Under the pieces are notes generated by a model. That model did no database searches and was not told the origin of the DNA. It saw nothing but the letters and a program-made list of their open reading frames with translations. A stretch of 64,000 bases of DNA from Spirodela intermedia (Eukaryota > Streptophyta > Magnoliopsida > Alismatales > Araceae): assembly GCA_902729315.2 (NCBI GenBank), contig LR746278.1:3667501-3731500 (forward strand). The letters run 5' to 3'. Shown piece after piece: positions 24,201 through 36,612 of the stretch; within the stretch, counting starts at the first letter, position 1; every line of letters begins with the position of its first letter. The position numbers and the translations under genes were made by a program.

Positions 24201-27052
24201 ATGTCTTACTAAGGGACGAATCCCCAGGCCTTCAATATCCTTATTATGATAAATTTCCTACCTTTCTTTCAAAGTTATGTTTGTTGTAGTGTGTTTGACT
24301 ATGCAATTTGGGTCAATTGGACGGGCATGAATGGGAGCCCGAGATGCAAAATATACAGACTTTAGGGAACTGGGGAAACGTACCCATGTCAAGAGGATAG
24401 CTGTGAAAGATGCAGATTTTTGTGGGTATATAGGTAAACAGATTGATTTACTCTTTACCTAGCAATGAGCAAACTTATTTTTTGAGTTCATGGGGCTCTC
24501 TTTAGTTCAGCGTACTCTTCTGATATCGTAATTTGACAAAACTAATATCTGAGTACGGAAACTAAAATATATGGCAAATGAACGTAGATGAGTTTTATAG
24601 AAGATGATCATGCCAGGAGTAAATATGTGAAATTGTATAGTTGACTGGCTTGTGCGTTTGTATTGAGAGATTCGCATGGGCGTACAAAGATAATTAGAAG
24701 GTTTTATCATTCATTATCCACCCATCAGAGAACATAATGGTAGACGGTGATGAATACTTTATTTTTATTTTTAGGTGACCGATTAAAGTGGATATTTTGC
24801 CTTCTTCACATGCCGGATTCACTTGTAGTTTTGGAATGCATTGGTTTTTACCTTTGAATTGCAATTTCTTTCATATGCCAAATCCCCAGAAAACTGCAGA
24901 CTGCTCATTAGGGAAAACGGCTGCTACTTTGATTCACTCTGTAAATCAATCGATTATGCATTTTCAAACATATACACTTGGAGTTGTAATCGAATTGCTT
25001 TCCATTTGAAGATTCCTGGTCAATTTTTTGTGTACAGTTTCAAAACAATTCATCTAGTTTGACATTTTAGAGTTTTTTTTTAGTTCAATAGTTTGACCAT
25101 CTTTGCAACAGTTACCTGATCTTCTCTTATATCTTACCCGTGTAATTTCAGGTTGCAAGCATCTTCGTACCCACTGTTGTCATCTTGTCCCTCTTGACTT
25201 TCCTAGGATGGTAATTATTCCTTACTCTTTGATGCTGTCTCAACGACTCGGATCCTCTCGAGAGATCACAACGTTCTTCTGATTTCCTCCAGGTTCCTTT
25301 GTGGGTCCTTGGGGGTGTACCCGGCGGGATGGCTGTCTAAGAACAGCAATTGCTTCGTTTTCTCCCTCATGTTCGCAATCTCGGTTGTGGTGATTGCATG
25401 CCCCTGTGCTCTCGGATTGGCCACACCAACTGCTGTCATGGTGGCCACAGGCGTTGGGGCTAACCATGGTGTTCTGATAAAAGGTGGTGATGCCTTGGAA
25501 AGAGCTCAGAAAGTCCAGTTTGTTGTGTTTGACAAGACGGGCACCCTCACGCAAGGCAGAGCTTCAGTGACTACTGCAAAAGTCTTTGGTGGGATGCAAT
25601 TGGGCGATTTTCTTACTCTAGTTGCTTCTGCCGAGGTACCAACCCAATATTCTTCTTCTCTTCTGGAGAGCAGCTGTGTCGTGGATGAACGCTCAAGCCA
25701 TTTCTTGTTCTCTCTCTCTCTCTCTCTCTCTCTCACATCCAGGCCAGCAGTGAGCACCCACTGGCGAAAGCAGTCGTCAACTATGCGCACCATTTCCATT
25801 TCTTCAGCCATCTTCCCGAAGATAAGCAGCCTGGTAAGGGTGAAAAGTTGGACGCCTTTTCTGGCTGGCTTCTTCAGGCGGAAGACTTCACAGCATGCCC
25901 CGGCAAGGGCGTCCAGTGCACCATAAGCGGGAAGCGTGTTTTGGTAAGTTTTATCTGCAAGTATTTTGATATCATATGATATCATATGATATTTACGTGG
26001 TGCATGGGGTCTGGACAGGTTGGGAATCGGAGGCTGATGACTGATAGCAGGGTTACCATACCAATGGAGGCAGAAGCCTTCTTGATAGAGCTGGAGGAAA
26101 GGACGAATACAGGTGTTCTTGTGGCCTACGACGGCGCCCTCATTGGGATATTGGGAGTCGCTGATCCTTTGAAGAGGGAGGCGGCTGTTGTTGTCGAGGG
26201 CTTGAAGAAAATGGGTATCGAACCCGTGATGGTGACTGGGGACAATTGGAGGACTGCAGGGGCGGTCGCAAGAGAGGTCAGTAAACCATTCCATGCTCCC
26301 ATGCCACGTTATCTTGGCAGATTTGGACTTTGGTAAACCCTTCTGTTTTTACTCTTCGTTGACTTCTTTCCATCACTGATAAAACTAACATCAACACCCA
26401 TAATTGTTTTTATAAATTACTCAAAATTTCAGCTCATAAAGCTCGAACATGCACTACGATGTTCCGATTTCTGTGGTTTCAGTATCTATCTATATTATAT
26501 TATATCCACACGCCTGCTGCTATATATCATCGTCATCCTCTTCCGCCTCTGATGAGAAACGTCGATGACATGCAGGTGGGAATCGAGGATGTTAGAGCAG
26601 AAGTGATGCCCGCTGGAAAGGCCGAGGTCGTCCGTGCTCTGCAGAAGGAAGGGTATGTGGTCGCCATGGTCGGGGACGGCATCAACGACTCTCCGGCCCT
26701 CGCGGCGGCCGACATCGGCATGGCGATCGGGGCAGGAACCGACGTCGCCATCGAAGCTGCAGATTACGTGCTGATGAGGAACAACCTCGAAGATGTTATC
26801 ACGGCCATTGATCTCTCGAGGAAGACCTTCAGCCGGATCCGATTGAACTACTTCTTTGCCATGGCGTACAACGTCATCGCCATCCCGGTTGCAGCCGGCA
26901 TCCTGTTCCCATTCACAGGGGTCAGGATGCCGCCGTGGTTGGCAGGGGCCTGCATGGCTCTGTCGTCAGTGAGCGTTGTTTGCTCTTCCCTGCTCCTGAG
27001 AAGATACAGAAAACCCAGGCTCACCACTCTGCTCGAAATAACTGTTGACTGA
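18243..27052 (+). CDS. RAN1: RAN1/HMA7 copper-transporting P1B-type ATPase
   Basis: This is the Cu(I)-transporting P1B-ATPase RESPONSIVE-TO-ANTAGONIST1. It pumps copper into the secretory lumen, where ethylene receptors need it. The nine exons are 18243-18566, 20464-21078, 21273-21702, 21938-22263, 25152-25210, 25293-25635, 25743-25943, 26019-26276 and 26576-27052. They give about 1010 residues (Arabidopsis RAN1: about 1001). Two metal-binding HMA domains carry GMTCSAC (66-72) and MTCAAC (149-154). A third HMA-like segment lacks the CxxC. The ATPase core has TGES (504-507), the membrane CPC (621-623), the phosphorylated DKTGT (D665), SEHPLA (from 702) and GDGINDSP (885-892). All key residues are present. 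[15 protein letters not shown] is the family start, although the frame stays open upstream to an ATG at 18102. Intron 1 (1.9 kb) and intron 4 (2.9 kb) are long, and the acceptor of intron 6 sits beside a CT microsatellite. Confidence 0.97.
18567..20463 (+). other. RAN1 intron 1
   Basis: The intron separates the first HMA domain's CxxC from the end of that domain. Donor GTTTGT follows the codons for VT, and acceptor CTGCAG precedes [13 protein letters not shown]. It is T-rich with no internal gene seen. Confidence 0.85.
22264..25151 (+). other. RAN1 intron 4, 2.9 kb
   Basis: This is the longest intron in the gene. It lies between ...QKFAD-F and VASIF. A segment at about 23544-23991 is less AT-rich and open on the minus strand in overlapping frames. 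I do not recognise it. It may be an old insertion or chance. Confidence 0.8.
25710..25734. repeat. (CT)n microsatellite at a 3' splice site
   Basis: The CT tract lies directly before the RAN1 exon 7 acceptor (AG at 25741-25742) and presumably serves as its polypyrimidine tract. Confidence 0.9.
25968..25992. repeat. Short palindromic tandem repeat in RAN1 intron 7
   Basis: Overlapping copies of ATATCATATGAT form a 25-bp, nearly fully palindromic A/T-rich stretch inside a 75-bp intron. Confidence 0.85.
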
Positions 27053-28310
27053 TGTGACTCACGAGGGAAGTTGTTGTACACACACGCAAGGGAATTTGAG
27101 TGTCCCCATATGTTCTCTCTCTCTCTCTCTTTCTTTCTCTCTCCATCCTTTGCAATGCCCATATATATCCATTGTACATTCTTGGTCCTTCTGGGAATGC
27201 CCATCTATACATCATATCATTTCTCTCTTTGTAAATTCTCTTGTTTCGTTCTTTTATTCATGGGAAGCCGTGGGATCTGAAGGCCATCTCCCATGGATTC
27301 TGTGGACGAATGCCAGAGGGTGTTGAAACTCTCCGTTTAGGCTTCTCCACGTCCATCTTCCTAGAGCTAGACCCCGTTTCTGCTAAATATAAGTTAACAA
27401 TTTCTTGGAAACTTTTCAGAATTATCCCCTAATAAACGCCGCCACTATGATTTGGGTGAATGATTTACTAATAATGATTATAATTGGAGATCTTGCAGGA
27501 CGATGTGCAGTCTATTTTTTTCTCTGAATGGGGTAATTTCTTTCGAGCGTGAGAGTGGCCACTTAGAAAGAGCATGATGAGGACGTCGTCAACAACGGAT
27601 CTCACAGTGTTAGTTGGTTCCCCAGGTGCCCACTTCAGCGCTCGGCTGTTGCATGCTTAATCTCAGCTGCTTGCCCGGTTCTAGTGACAATCAAGTCTCA
27701 AGAGAAGATGAAGAAATCATCCACTACTGTTCATAACTGGGGACTCTGAGAATGGCGAGAGAAGAGCTACACGGCCTTCACTGTACCGATCAATATATGA
27801 AAAGAGATCCATGCTGTGTTCTACGTGCTTTTGTATGGGGACGGGGGAATTTATCAAGTGGGGATGGAGACATAGTTGGTATGTAATGGTGGACCATCGA
27901 TTTTCCATGTTTGTCGCATGGTTACCCACACCTTCAACCAGTTTTCATGGGGAAGACGGACGATGCGGTCTTCGATCTGGTTTGTGGGCAGCAAGAAATA
28001 CTGTCGGGCCGAGATCGTCCGCAGATGGCTGCCATGATAACGTGCCCTCTGTTGCTCCTTTCTGGTTAAAGGAAGAGGGTGAGAGACAATCAAGTGATTA
28101 TCTAATGCTCATTTGGCTGGGCCATGGCGTGCACAGACGCTTTCTCTCTCTTTCTCTCTCTCTAGCTCTCTGTCGCCACCTTCTCTATCTACGTCTCTAT
28201 CTATCAATCTATCGTTGCCTTAATTTTCTGTGACGTGTCTCTCTTTTTGAATGTTCACCTTGACCAGTGGCAGCGTTGCATAACTAGCCTCTTGCCATCT
28301 CTTTTTCTCA

Positions 28311-28650
28311 GTGTTAGATAAGCAACGTCCTCTCTCTCTCTCTGCCGTCCCTACTCTGTCGGCACTTGCAGTTGCTGCTGCAAATGTTGGATAGGCAGCT
28401 TCTTGTCTACCTTTTCGTGCTCCCTCGCTTTGGCTAGTGCTACAGTTGTATACGGAGCTTCGTCTTTCTCCCTCTCAGCACCTCTTCGCCGAATAACTGT
28501 TGGTAATTAGGTGCCTTGCCAGCTTCCCCCCCCTCTCTCTCTCTCTCTCTTGATCACTATCCATCATTCTATCTGTGTATCTATCTACCAATCTCTACTT
28601 CTTTTGGTTAGCACTAGTGTTGGATAACGAGCTCCTCGCTATCTCCATTC
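28311..28650. repeat. Degenerate minisatellite-like repeat
   Basis: Variants of GTGTTGGATAAGGAGCTTC followed by a pyrimidine-rich run start near 28311, 28383, 28444, 28497 and 28617. They are interspersed with CT and CTAT tracts. Spacing is 53-120 bp, so this is an eroded array, not a clean one. Confidence 0.5.
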
Positions 28651-30841
28651 CCATACTTCGCCGTTTCGTCTATGTTAATACATACGTTAATGGAAAGCAA
28701 GATTCATAGGGCAGACATGATGGTTCCATTCTAAATAGAAAATTCAACACTATGACCCTCTTTCGCCCACACGTAAAGATCATGGTCAAGAAATATAATG
28801 CATGTTGTTAGATCAAGCTCCTACGTGGTTCAGTCTATGGACAAGTATATAATCTCAGCATCTGAGACACGCATCAACCCATCTTGGTTGCGTAGGAAGC
28901 ACAGAGATCACTCGATCCTCCGAGCAATGTCTTCTGCTGTCCATAATATGGCCTCCTTGGCCATTTTTTTCTTTGATTTCTCAATCCCCAAATCCTGCAG
29001 TCTGGGGGCCGCCTCAAGTTCCAACGCAAGAAGACCCCTCCAACGGTGAGAGCTGAGGTTTTCGTCACACTAGAAGCATCTTCATAGTCTTCGTCTCAAC
29101 ATCGAGACCGAGTCCTAGCATGAGAAAACCATTACCGGCTCACCGTACTTCATTTTAATATGCTATCACCGTCTCCCTCACATGCAGACCACGGAGAGAG
29201 AAACCGCCTTCTAATGGCCATAGCCATGGCTACTCGAGCAAGCCGACGAGAGAGGCCAGCTCCCCCTGCCAGACGTTGCTTTGTCTCCAAGTTGATTAAA
29301 AAAAAAAACCCTGACCTGTAAGTGGAGATTGGGAGGCTACGGGATATCAAACCGGACCTCAAATCTTCGTCTGGAATGTTCTAAATACGATGCATTCATC
29401 CTGCATTGTCTCAGCTTCATGCTCTAATGGTTGATTCGTACGAACGATGCTTTCGGATGGGTGTCTTGGAGCATACCAGCCGTTGGATCTGGGTTTTTCT
29501 AGCACAGTCTGTCCAAGATATCTGTCTCATCAAAGCCCATAAATCGTTTTTGCAGTGGATATATACATGCAGGTGCTAAGATATAACTCCAACGGAATTC
29601 GAAACGTTTTTTGTAGGGAAAATATGAGAGGTTCGCACTAATCAGTACGCATTTGGTAGAATTCATGTCTCTTGCTTCCTGGCGGCGTGAGGCGACTCTC
29701 ATGGTTTATTAGAGGTGATGCCCCTATACAGACTGGATTTACGCCTAAAGGACCAACCGGATATATTTCCAAGTTTCTCTCCTCTGGCACTTTGAAAAAT
29801 TTCGCATTACAATCTCTACCTCGGAATCTAGGCATCGATTCCGAAGATTGCACCACAAAATGCCGAGCTTGTTTCAAGACCAGGCCACGAGCTTAAGATC
29901 TTAATGCTATGGGATTCCGACGAATCTTACCGACACCAAAATTCAGAGCATCGGGAATCTGTGTTTTTTGTTCGCTAGGTCACAGGAATCTAGATGAGAG
30001 AGACGATCCCGCAGTGGACTAGAGTTCCTCCTGATGTCAACAAGTCAAACCGAGTCAAACCGATTCCTGCAAGGTGAGAATGTGGGTCATTTAAACTATA
30101 AAAGACTTCTCGTTTCGTTTGCGTCCTGATTTTTCTCTCGATCCGTTTCTTGGGTTTCTTAACAACTGGTGCATTTATATGGATGATGACTACTACGACC
30201 GATGATAGTTAAAATGATGATTATATTGATGACAACAGAGGCGACAGACATCCGTGTGACATGAAATTTTTGATTTTTCTTTTTTTTTTTTTTTGATGAT
30301 AGACCGTGTGAACCAGAAGTTAGAAGATGACCCCCTGCCCTAACAAGAGGGAAGATGCAAGAAGCAAGTGGGTAGGCAGATGGATAGGGAAAATAAGCTC
30401 CTATTGAATATAAAAATGAAAGCCATGGATGCACATGCTGATTGAGTCATTTTAACCTTTAGCTCTCATTTTTAATGATCTCATAAGAGCCTTCTCGCCC
30501 ATGAAAATTTAATCACAGTAGACTTGAGCTCTTGTTGTCTGCGTAAGTGAAAACCACGTGTGCACATGCGAATTCATTCAAAAGTTTATCCCTCATTCTT
30601 GATAATCCTATGTAGAGGTTGACTAATCCTTCTTCATTCAGCGCCACCACCAATTCTGTAGGGTAAATCAACAAAGTTGATACACAAACATTCTTCCCAA
30701 CAAGTGTAAAGTCTTGAAGGGTTCAAGCTCATGGCCTCATTGTTAATCTCGTGCCTCTGTTGAAGCGCATCTTCATCTGTCGCCATGCTCATCATCGACG
30801 TGTGCCTTTTGGACAGAAAAATAGTGATGCAAGGAGTCTCA

Positions 30842-30864
30842 TCTCTCTCTCTCTCTCTCTCTCT
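30842..30864. repeat. (CT)n microsatellite
   Basis: An uninterrupted CT tract about 0.9 kb upstream of the small gene at 31775. Confidence 0.9.
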
Positions 30865-31774
30865 CCCCCATAGGGACGCTAGGGCTGGCCAGTGTCCAAA
30901 CCGGAGTTGGGGAGTAGTTAATTAGCCCTTCTCAGTCGAAAAGGATTCGTCGTGGGCACCAGAATTTAGTGCCCTAAGGCACGATACATTTAACTGTAGA
31001 TTGAGTAATACCACCGCAACCAGTAGTTCCCTGTAAGACGACAAGATGAATGCATGAACCGGTAGATACTTGGAAGAATGGGTTCAGGTCATGGCGCTCT
31101 TGAGAAGCTCTCCATGTGATGTCGGGAAGTCTGATTCTCTGAAGCCTCTGGACCGTTTCTACTGCATTCTACGCCTCCAAGCGAAGTCAAGCAGGCGTTT
31201 CAGAGTTCGTCTCACAGTTAAGAGAGACTTAGAATTAGCGGAGTACGGAGGTAGGGGGAGAGAGAGAGCGAGGGAGCTAGAGAAAGAGAGAGAGAGAGAG
31301 AGAGGCTCAATGGAGGGGCGATTTTCAGTAGTGTCGGGAGGCACACGGCATGTCAGAGCACGTTCAGCCATACAGATCAACGCCTTCTTGTTGAGGACCG
31401 GGGATGATGGAAGGGAAAGTGATGAGACCCCCTTCCTCTTCCTGGTATCTTTTATAACTCTCACAAACATTTTTCAACACATCAGTTTCAAGGTTTGACC
31501 AGGGCCTCGAAATCCGTGTGACTAGCCCAAGCCCATGTGTATAGGTCACACGGTAGAGGGCAGACCTTGAGACTACGTGGCATCTTTTAAGTCTGAAAAT
31601 CGGTCACGGGTCAACGAGCGACAAGGGTCCAAACAATCTGCGTGTCCTTTTTCTAAGGGAATCAGATTCTCAGCTTGGAAACATTAGTGTCCAGGAGGCT
31701 CCTGCACGAAGCTCTATTCAAACTGATTGAGCCAAATCTTAGCGAGGAAGAAGCTCCGGTTTCGCTCGGGAGAA

Positions 31775-32128
31775 ATGGCGCAAAGCACTTTGCGACGGCG
31801 TCTAAGACAGCAGCCCTCCGTCGGCACCGGGGGAAGGAGCGATCACGGATCAGCGGCAGCTGCTGCTGGCCGGCACGCCCCATCCGCCGGTTGCGGCGGC
31901 ATCATGAGACTAATGCGAAAGCTAAGGAAGCATGGGAGAGATCTCTTATCGGCGACGAGGCCGGCAACCTTTCGTTGTCAGTACGATCCCTTGAGCTACT
32001 CCCTCAACTTCGACCCGGATGGTCTTGGCAATGACTCCCACTTCACCTTCTCGTCGAGGTTCGTCACCGCCGTCTCCACTAGGCCGCCGCCATCTGCCCT
32101 CCACCAGGTTGCACCTGCTAGATTGTAG
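31775..32128 (+). CDS. Small uncharacterised plant protein (FQCxYDPLSYxxNFD / FSSRF type)
   Basis: This is a single-exon open frame of 117 residues. The N-terminus is basic (MAQSTLRRRLRQQ), then comes a Gly/Ala/Ser-rich stretch, then MRLMRKLRKHGRDLLS. The core RCQYDPLSYSLNFDPDG is followed by HFTFSSRFVTAV. From memory, a family of short, uncharacterised, basic angiosperm proteins shares the YDPLSYxxNFD and FSSRF motifs; no biochemical function is known to me. I chose the ATG at 31775. The frame stays open 16 codons upstream to an ATG at 31727, but that part looks like leader sequence. The C-terminal tail after FSSRF is longer than I would expect. The gene stands alone in intergenic DNA. It is moderately GC-rich, unlike its flanks. 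Confidence 0.6.
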   Translation: MAQSTLRRRLRQQPSVGTGGRSDHGSAAAAAGRHAPSAGCGGIMRLMRKLRKHGRDLLSATRPATFRCQYDPLSYSLNFDPDGLGNDSHFTFSSRFVTAVSTRPPPSALHQVAPARL

Positions 32129-32991
32129 CAGAGAATTCGTTGCCTTCGTTTCTTTTCCTCCAGACCGTCGGCTGATTTCGGTAACTGGGGAGTAGGGAGA
32201 TGTTGATGTTGACCGGTCATCCCAGGTTTTGAAGTCGGAGGATGACGAGTAATGGGTTTGTCTATGTAAATGGAGATCTCATCACGCCCTTTCATGTGAT
32301 TCTTTTGCAGGTTTTGTTCGTCCTAAGTGGTGCATTACAAATTTATTATTTTCTTCGTTCTTCACAAAAACTTTGTTAAAAAAGCCATACACATGCCAAG
32401 TATACACACATACACAAACAAATAAGGACACGCACACGCATAGCGAGAGAGAGCCCCTACATTCCTATTAACTTCCTTTAACGAGGTTAGCTAGTCATTA
32501 ATTTCCATCATCTAACATGATTTAAAAGCTTTTTTTCTTACTTTTTGGACTCGTTTCGAGCATTGATTGACATATTATGCACCATATATTGTCATTAATG
32601 GACTACAATCTCTTGATCTCACTTAATCAAGCTTTTATGAAAAGTAGCACTTGTAACTTAAACTCTTGAAAAATAACGTTAATTTGTAATTGTCAAGGTT
32701 CAGGTTGAGACGCAATAGATCAATTGAAAGTATGCATTCAATTACCATGATTACACCAAGTGTAAGTAATGAGGGGTAACAAGCTGTAAGAAAGTGATGT
32801 GAGGGCACACTGTATAGCTATTCGAATATCAGCCAGCCACCCGCTTACTCTGAAAGTGAACTTGGAACTTAGGAGAATAGTTTAAGGCGTGGTATGACAT
32901 AAGGATCATAGTTGTCAAGATAGGTATCTATTTGGACTGTCCAAATGTCACTTAGCCATGCTAAGAATGCTGGTTGTTATGAACAATTTGG

Positions 32992-33030
<39 letters not shown>
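32992..33030. repeat. (CT)n microsatellite
   Basis: About 19 uninterrupted CT units, the longest pure dinucleotide tract in the window, followed by CCCT units. Confidence 0.95.
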
Positions 33031-33035
<5 letters not shown>

Positions 33036-33807
33036 CCTCACTACCAAATAATAGTACAACAAGATGGCCTTTTAGAGTATATAACCAGGCCAAAGAGATC
33101 TTTGAGATAGATTTTTTTTTTGACTAAGAAGGTGGTATGTATGTGAGCCCATATGGTCAATTTTAGCATTATACTTGTTAGGACAAGACGACCATCCTCA
33201 TTCTCCTTACACATGGAAGACTGACGCAAAACACATGAAAGAGAGGAGAGAGAGAGGCGAGAACAAAGGGGCACACACGATTTAACATGATCAGAGAATG
33301 TGCCTACATCCATAGTTGCATAAGGATCTTCTTCTTCCTTCAGGAACGAAAATATCATCTTACAGCACTCAGTGCGGCAGCATACAATGCTCACTTAGCA
33401 TACCTTCTCCCATGTTCTAATACAAGGGGTGGCTTCCCCCTGTCCTATCACAGGATTAGGGAAAGTACGTAGGGACAAAGTATTTGGTCCCCTTGAGATT
33501 CCACGCCAAAGACGCATTGTCACTCTGGACCTCACTGCCAACTCACAATGAAGTTGAGTCTACGTACTTGTCAAAGAGCCCATTAGAGGCAATTACGGCC
33601 CAATTGATCAATCGTCACTACTCCAACAATATTGACATCATTGATGCAATCAACAATCTTTTGCGTATATTAAGTAATAATGTTTGACTTCTTTTGCCGA
33701 CCACAATTAAAAAATTAAAAAAAAATGTGGTTGATCGTCCCCAATCCCTCTCCACCATTTCTTGACTCACTTTCGCAATTAGGCAAGTGAGGTTGTGTAA
33801 ATGTTGA

Positions 33808-33835
<28 letters not shown>
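33808..33835. repeat. (GA)n microsatellite
   Basis: An uninterrupted GA dinucleotide tract in intergenic DNA. Confidence 0.95.
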
Positions 33836-33838
<3 letters not shown>

Positions 33839-36335
33839 GAGGGAGGCTGAGGCAAAAGATGTGAGATTTCCAGAGTTATACCAAAATTGTTTCCATAACT
33901 CTTTCCCTTAGAATAATATAGTGGAAGAAAGAAGGGAAAAAGATGAGATCCATTAACATGTACTTAGTGGGAATAATATGACACTGCTGTGTATCGGCCC
34001 AATGAAGAAGCCAACCGTAAGCTTGGCTTCATAAACTAGAAACATAAATACATTTTGAGGCCGAAGCCTAAGGAAAGATAGTCACGATGATCACAAGTTT
34101 GACATATGAGATTAACTGGAGGTCAAGTATCAAAATTTCGGAACGGAATTGATAACTCCGCACATGCAACCCTTTGGGATATCAGCTCTCAAGGCCCTGA
34201 GGTTAGTGAAATTTTTTGGGGTCGGTAACTTAATCCTTAGGCTTTATTTTGATACGCATGCACTTCCTTTGATATCATCGAAAGACATAAATTTTGAAGA
34301 ACTTTGGTCTTCTTGATTACTTCTTATAGTTTTCTATTTTATCTCCGCTAATCGATGACACCTCCCCCGAGGTCTAAAAGCGTATGAGCAGACGCCACTT
34401 GTGGTTGGAAGAAGGGGTGAAAGGGGATGAAAGGGGATGAAAGGCATGCATATTCGTAAGAAGATGGAATGAAAGGAAATTCTATAATCCTCAAAGGCAT
34501 TGTCAGATGACATATGCCTTCCTATTGGAGCTTTTGGAGAATCATCTAATAGGCTCTTCAGCGGCAGATTGGAGTGAGAGGAGTTGGCAGTGGGATCCAA
34601 GGGGCAGCACCCTTTTGCAGGGGGTGTCAATCGGGGCAGTGCCCCCTGAGGCAAATTTTGTATTAAGGCTAGGATTATCGTTTGCCCCATGTATTTTCCC
34701 TAACCTCGAGATATGCGGGGGGGAAGGTCGCCGCCTCTGGTGTGTACTGTGCAAGCATTATGTGCTGCCATGTCGAGGTGTAAGATAGATGATTCTCCAC
34801 CCTTGAAGAAACTAAAGCCATGTATATATCGTGGGTCTTCTTCTCTTGCTTCTCTTCACCTCTGCCTCTCACGTTGGTGTCTGCATTGTCTTCCATTGTG
34901 CAAGGACATGGACTCTCCTCCCCAACACCTTCTAACCTCACTGGCACTCGTGTCTTCTCTCTTTTTCCTTCTGATCTTCGAAAGCCAATCTTGAATGCGT
35001 TTCTTGACGGACAATCTTAACCCTCTACATTCAACGACATCATACTCTTTGGGGATGTTTTTGTGAGGGTGAAAGAAGGCATTGCTTGTGAATAGAGAGG
35101 AATGCTTCAAGCCAAAAAGGGTCAGAGAGAGAACAGCAAACAACGCAAGGGCTGTTCAGCACGTCATCTCCTTGAGAAAACACAAGGATTTGTCATATTG
35201 CTCTTTTTAGTCATACGTTAAAAATTGAAGTTACCACCACCGCATTCGGAGGTAAATGCGTTCATAGCTTCAGAAATCAATGACATTGTCTCTCCATTCT
35301 TATTTTTAATGAAAGCATTAAAATAATGCACTTTTGCAATCATGGGGTCATTCGACTTTACTAATAAATGGTAGATTACAAGCGTTAATTGCCATCATTC
35401 GATTATTATAAACAATTTGAGCGATGAATTTGAACAAGGTAACGTTCTAGGACTCAAGAATAGGATGCTGACCTTTGTTGTCCACAAGTGTGTTCTTGAT
35501 GCGCATGCTTTGTGCTTTGAGCCAAGACACAATCAGTGGGCAATTTAAATTATCATCATTAAATAATGAGAGGAAGATTGAGGGGTTTTTCAGACATTGA
35601 ATGCGTCACTTCTTCATCCAAAAAAGATGAGATTTTTCTTCAGCAATAAATCTTAAGTTATGCTAGTCATTAACCCATGAATACAAACAAGTGGTACAAC
35701 GAGCGATACGGCTGCCCGCTATATGTGGAATGATACACATGCACCGCTATGTAAGCGCAGGTAGCTTTCAAATATTCTGCCCATGATGGGGTAGTAACGT
35801 TCTAACATTAAATCGTAGGGATTAAATGGTTATCTAACTAAGCAAGTGGATGGCCAGTACACAACAGCACACAAGGTGGTCACACGACAGCGCTGCTATG
35901 ATGTGGTTTTTGTATGTGAAATCAAGAAAGAGGATGAGTTAGTGATCGTAGGCAAAGCCGGAGTGCACGCCGGTGGAATGCGCATGCAGACGAGATGAGG
36001 TGGCCGTGACGGATCTCAAAAGTCAAAGGGATGCCCAGACGTGGACGACCTACGTTCTCCTTTTGACTTCCCTCCTCCGACAGACGAGTAACTGAGTCCG
36101 AACTGGGTGTGAAGTTTGACTCAATTGAATGACGACGAAGAGAGTGCAAGTCTTCTAAGCTTCCAAATATCTTCAGGTCATCACAATGAAACAAAAGGTC
36201 GGCAAAGTTGACTAATTCCGGATGGATGAGGTTGGCCGTCATTTTTAGCAACCCTGGTATTTATCTGCAAGCCGGAATAGAACCGTCGTTGACTTCAGTT
36301 CAACAGGGTAACGAGGGCCATGGACGTTAACTAGC

Positions 36336-36379
36336 AGAAGAAGAAGAAGAAGAAGAAGAAGAAGAAGAAGGAGAAGAAG
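36336..36379. repeat. (GAA)n trinucleotide repeat
   Basis: About 14 GAA units with one GGA interruption near the end, 230 bp beyond the GABA transaminase stop codon. Confidence 0.95.
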
Positions 36380-36612
36380 CTCTTCAGAGCTGCATTATTG
36401 TGGTTCCTGAAGGCCTTGCCAACAGCAGTTGGGCGCCAAGGCCATGAAAGCAGGCGGGGGTGGGGGGCCTTCAGGTCCGGATCATTCGAGCTGCACACAT
36501 TTTCGCAGAAATATTTACAAAGAGAGGAATGATCTGATGCTTCTTTCTATCTGGGCAATCCAATCCAGGAGGGGAGAGGAGTTGACATCCTTGTGAAGTA
36601 GTGGCGCTGACT

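Larger units (their letters stand above)
27053..31774. other. Intergenic DNA, RAN1 3' flank
   Basis: The first few hundred bases are presumably the RAN1 3' UTR, including a CT tract at 27114-27144. The rest holds a degenerate CT-linked repeat (28311-28650), a poly-T run near 30280-30293, and CT/GA tracts at 28138-28163, 30842-30864 and 31284-31303. Several open frames of 60-140 codons are present and none resembles a family I know. I can support no gene before 31775. Confidence 0.6.
32129..36612. other. Intergenic DNA
   Basis: Contains CT (32992-33030), GA (33808-33835) and GAA (36336-36379) microsatellites. A segment around 34590-34660 holds GGGGCAG...CCCCTG motifs like those in plant retrotransposon ends. 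Many short open frames are present, none recognised. The last 150 bp before 36613 are probably the GABA transaminase 3' UTR. Confidence 0.6.

Noticed and set aside
25506-26294. 262-codon minus-strand frame over RAN1 exons 6-8
   Set aside because: It runs across three conserved RAN1 exons and their introns in antisense. The plus strand has DKTGT and other ATPase motifs.
27811-28233. 140-codon plus-strand frame downstream of RAN1
   Set aside because: It contains a translated CT microsatellite (LSLSLSLALC) and no recognisable domain.
31070-31498. 142-codon frame with a charged ELEKERERERG segment
   Set aside because: The charged run is a translated GA microsatellite and the remainder is unrecognised.
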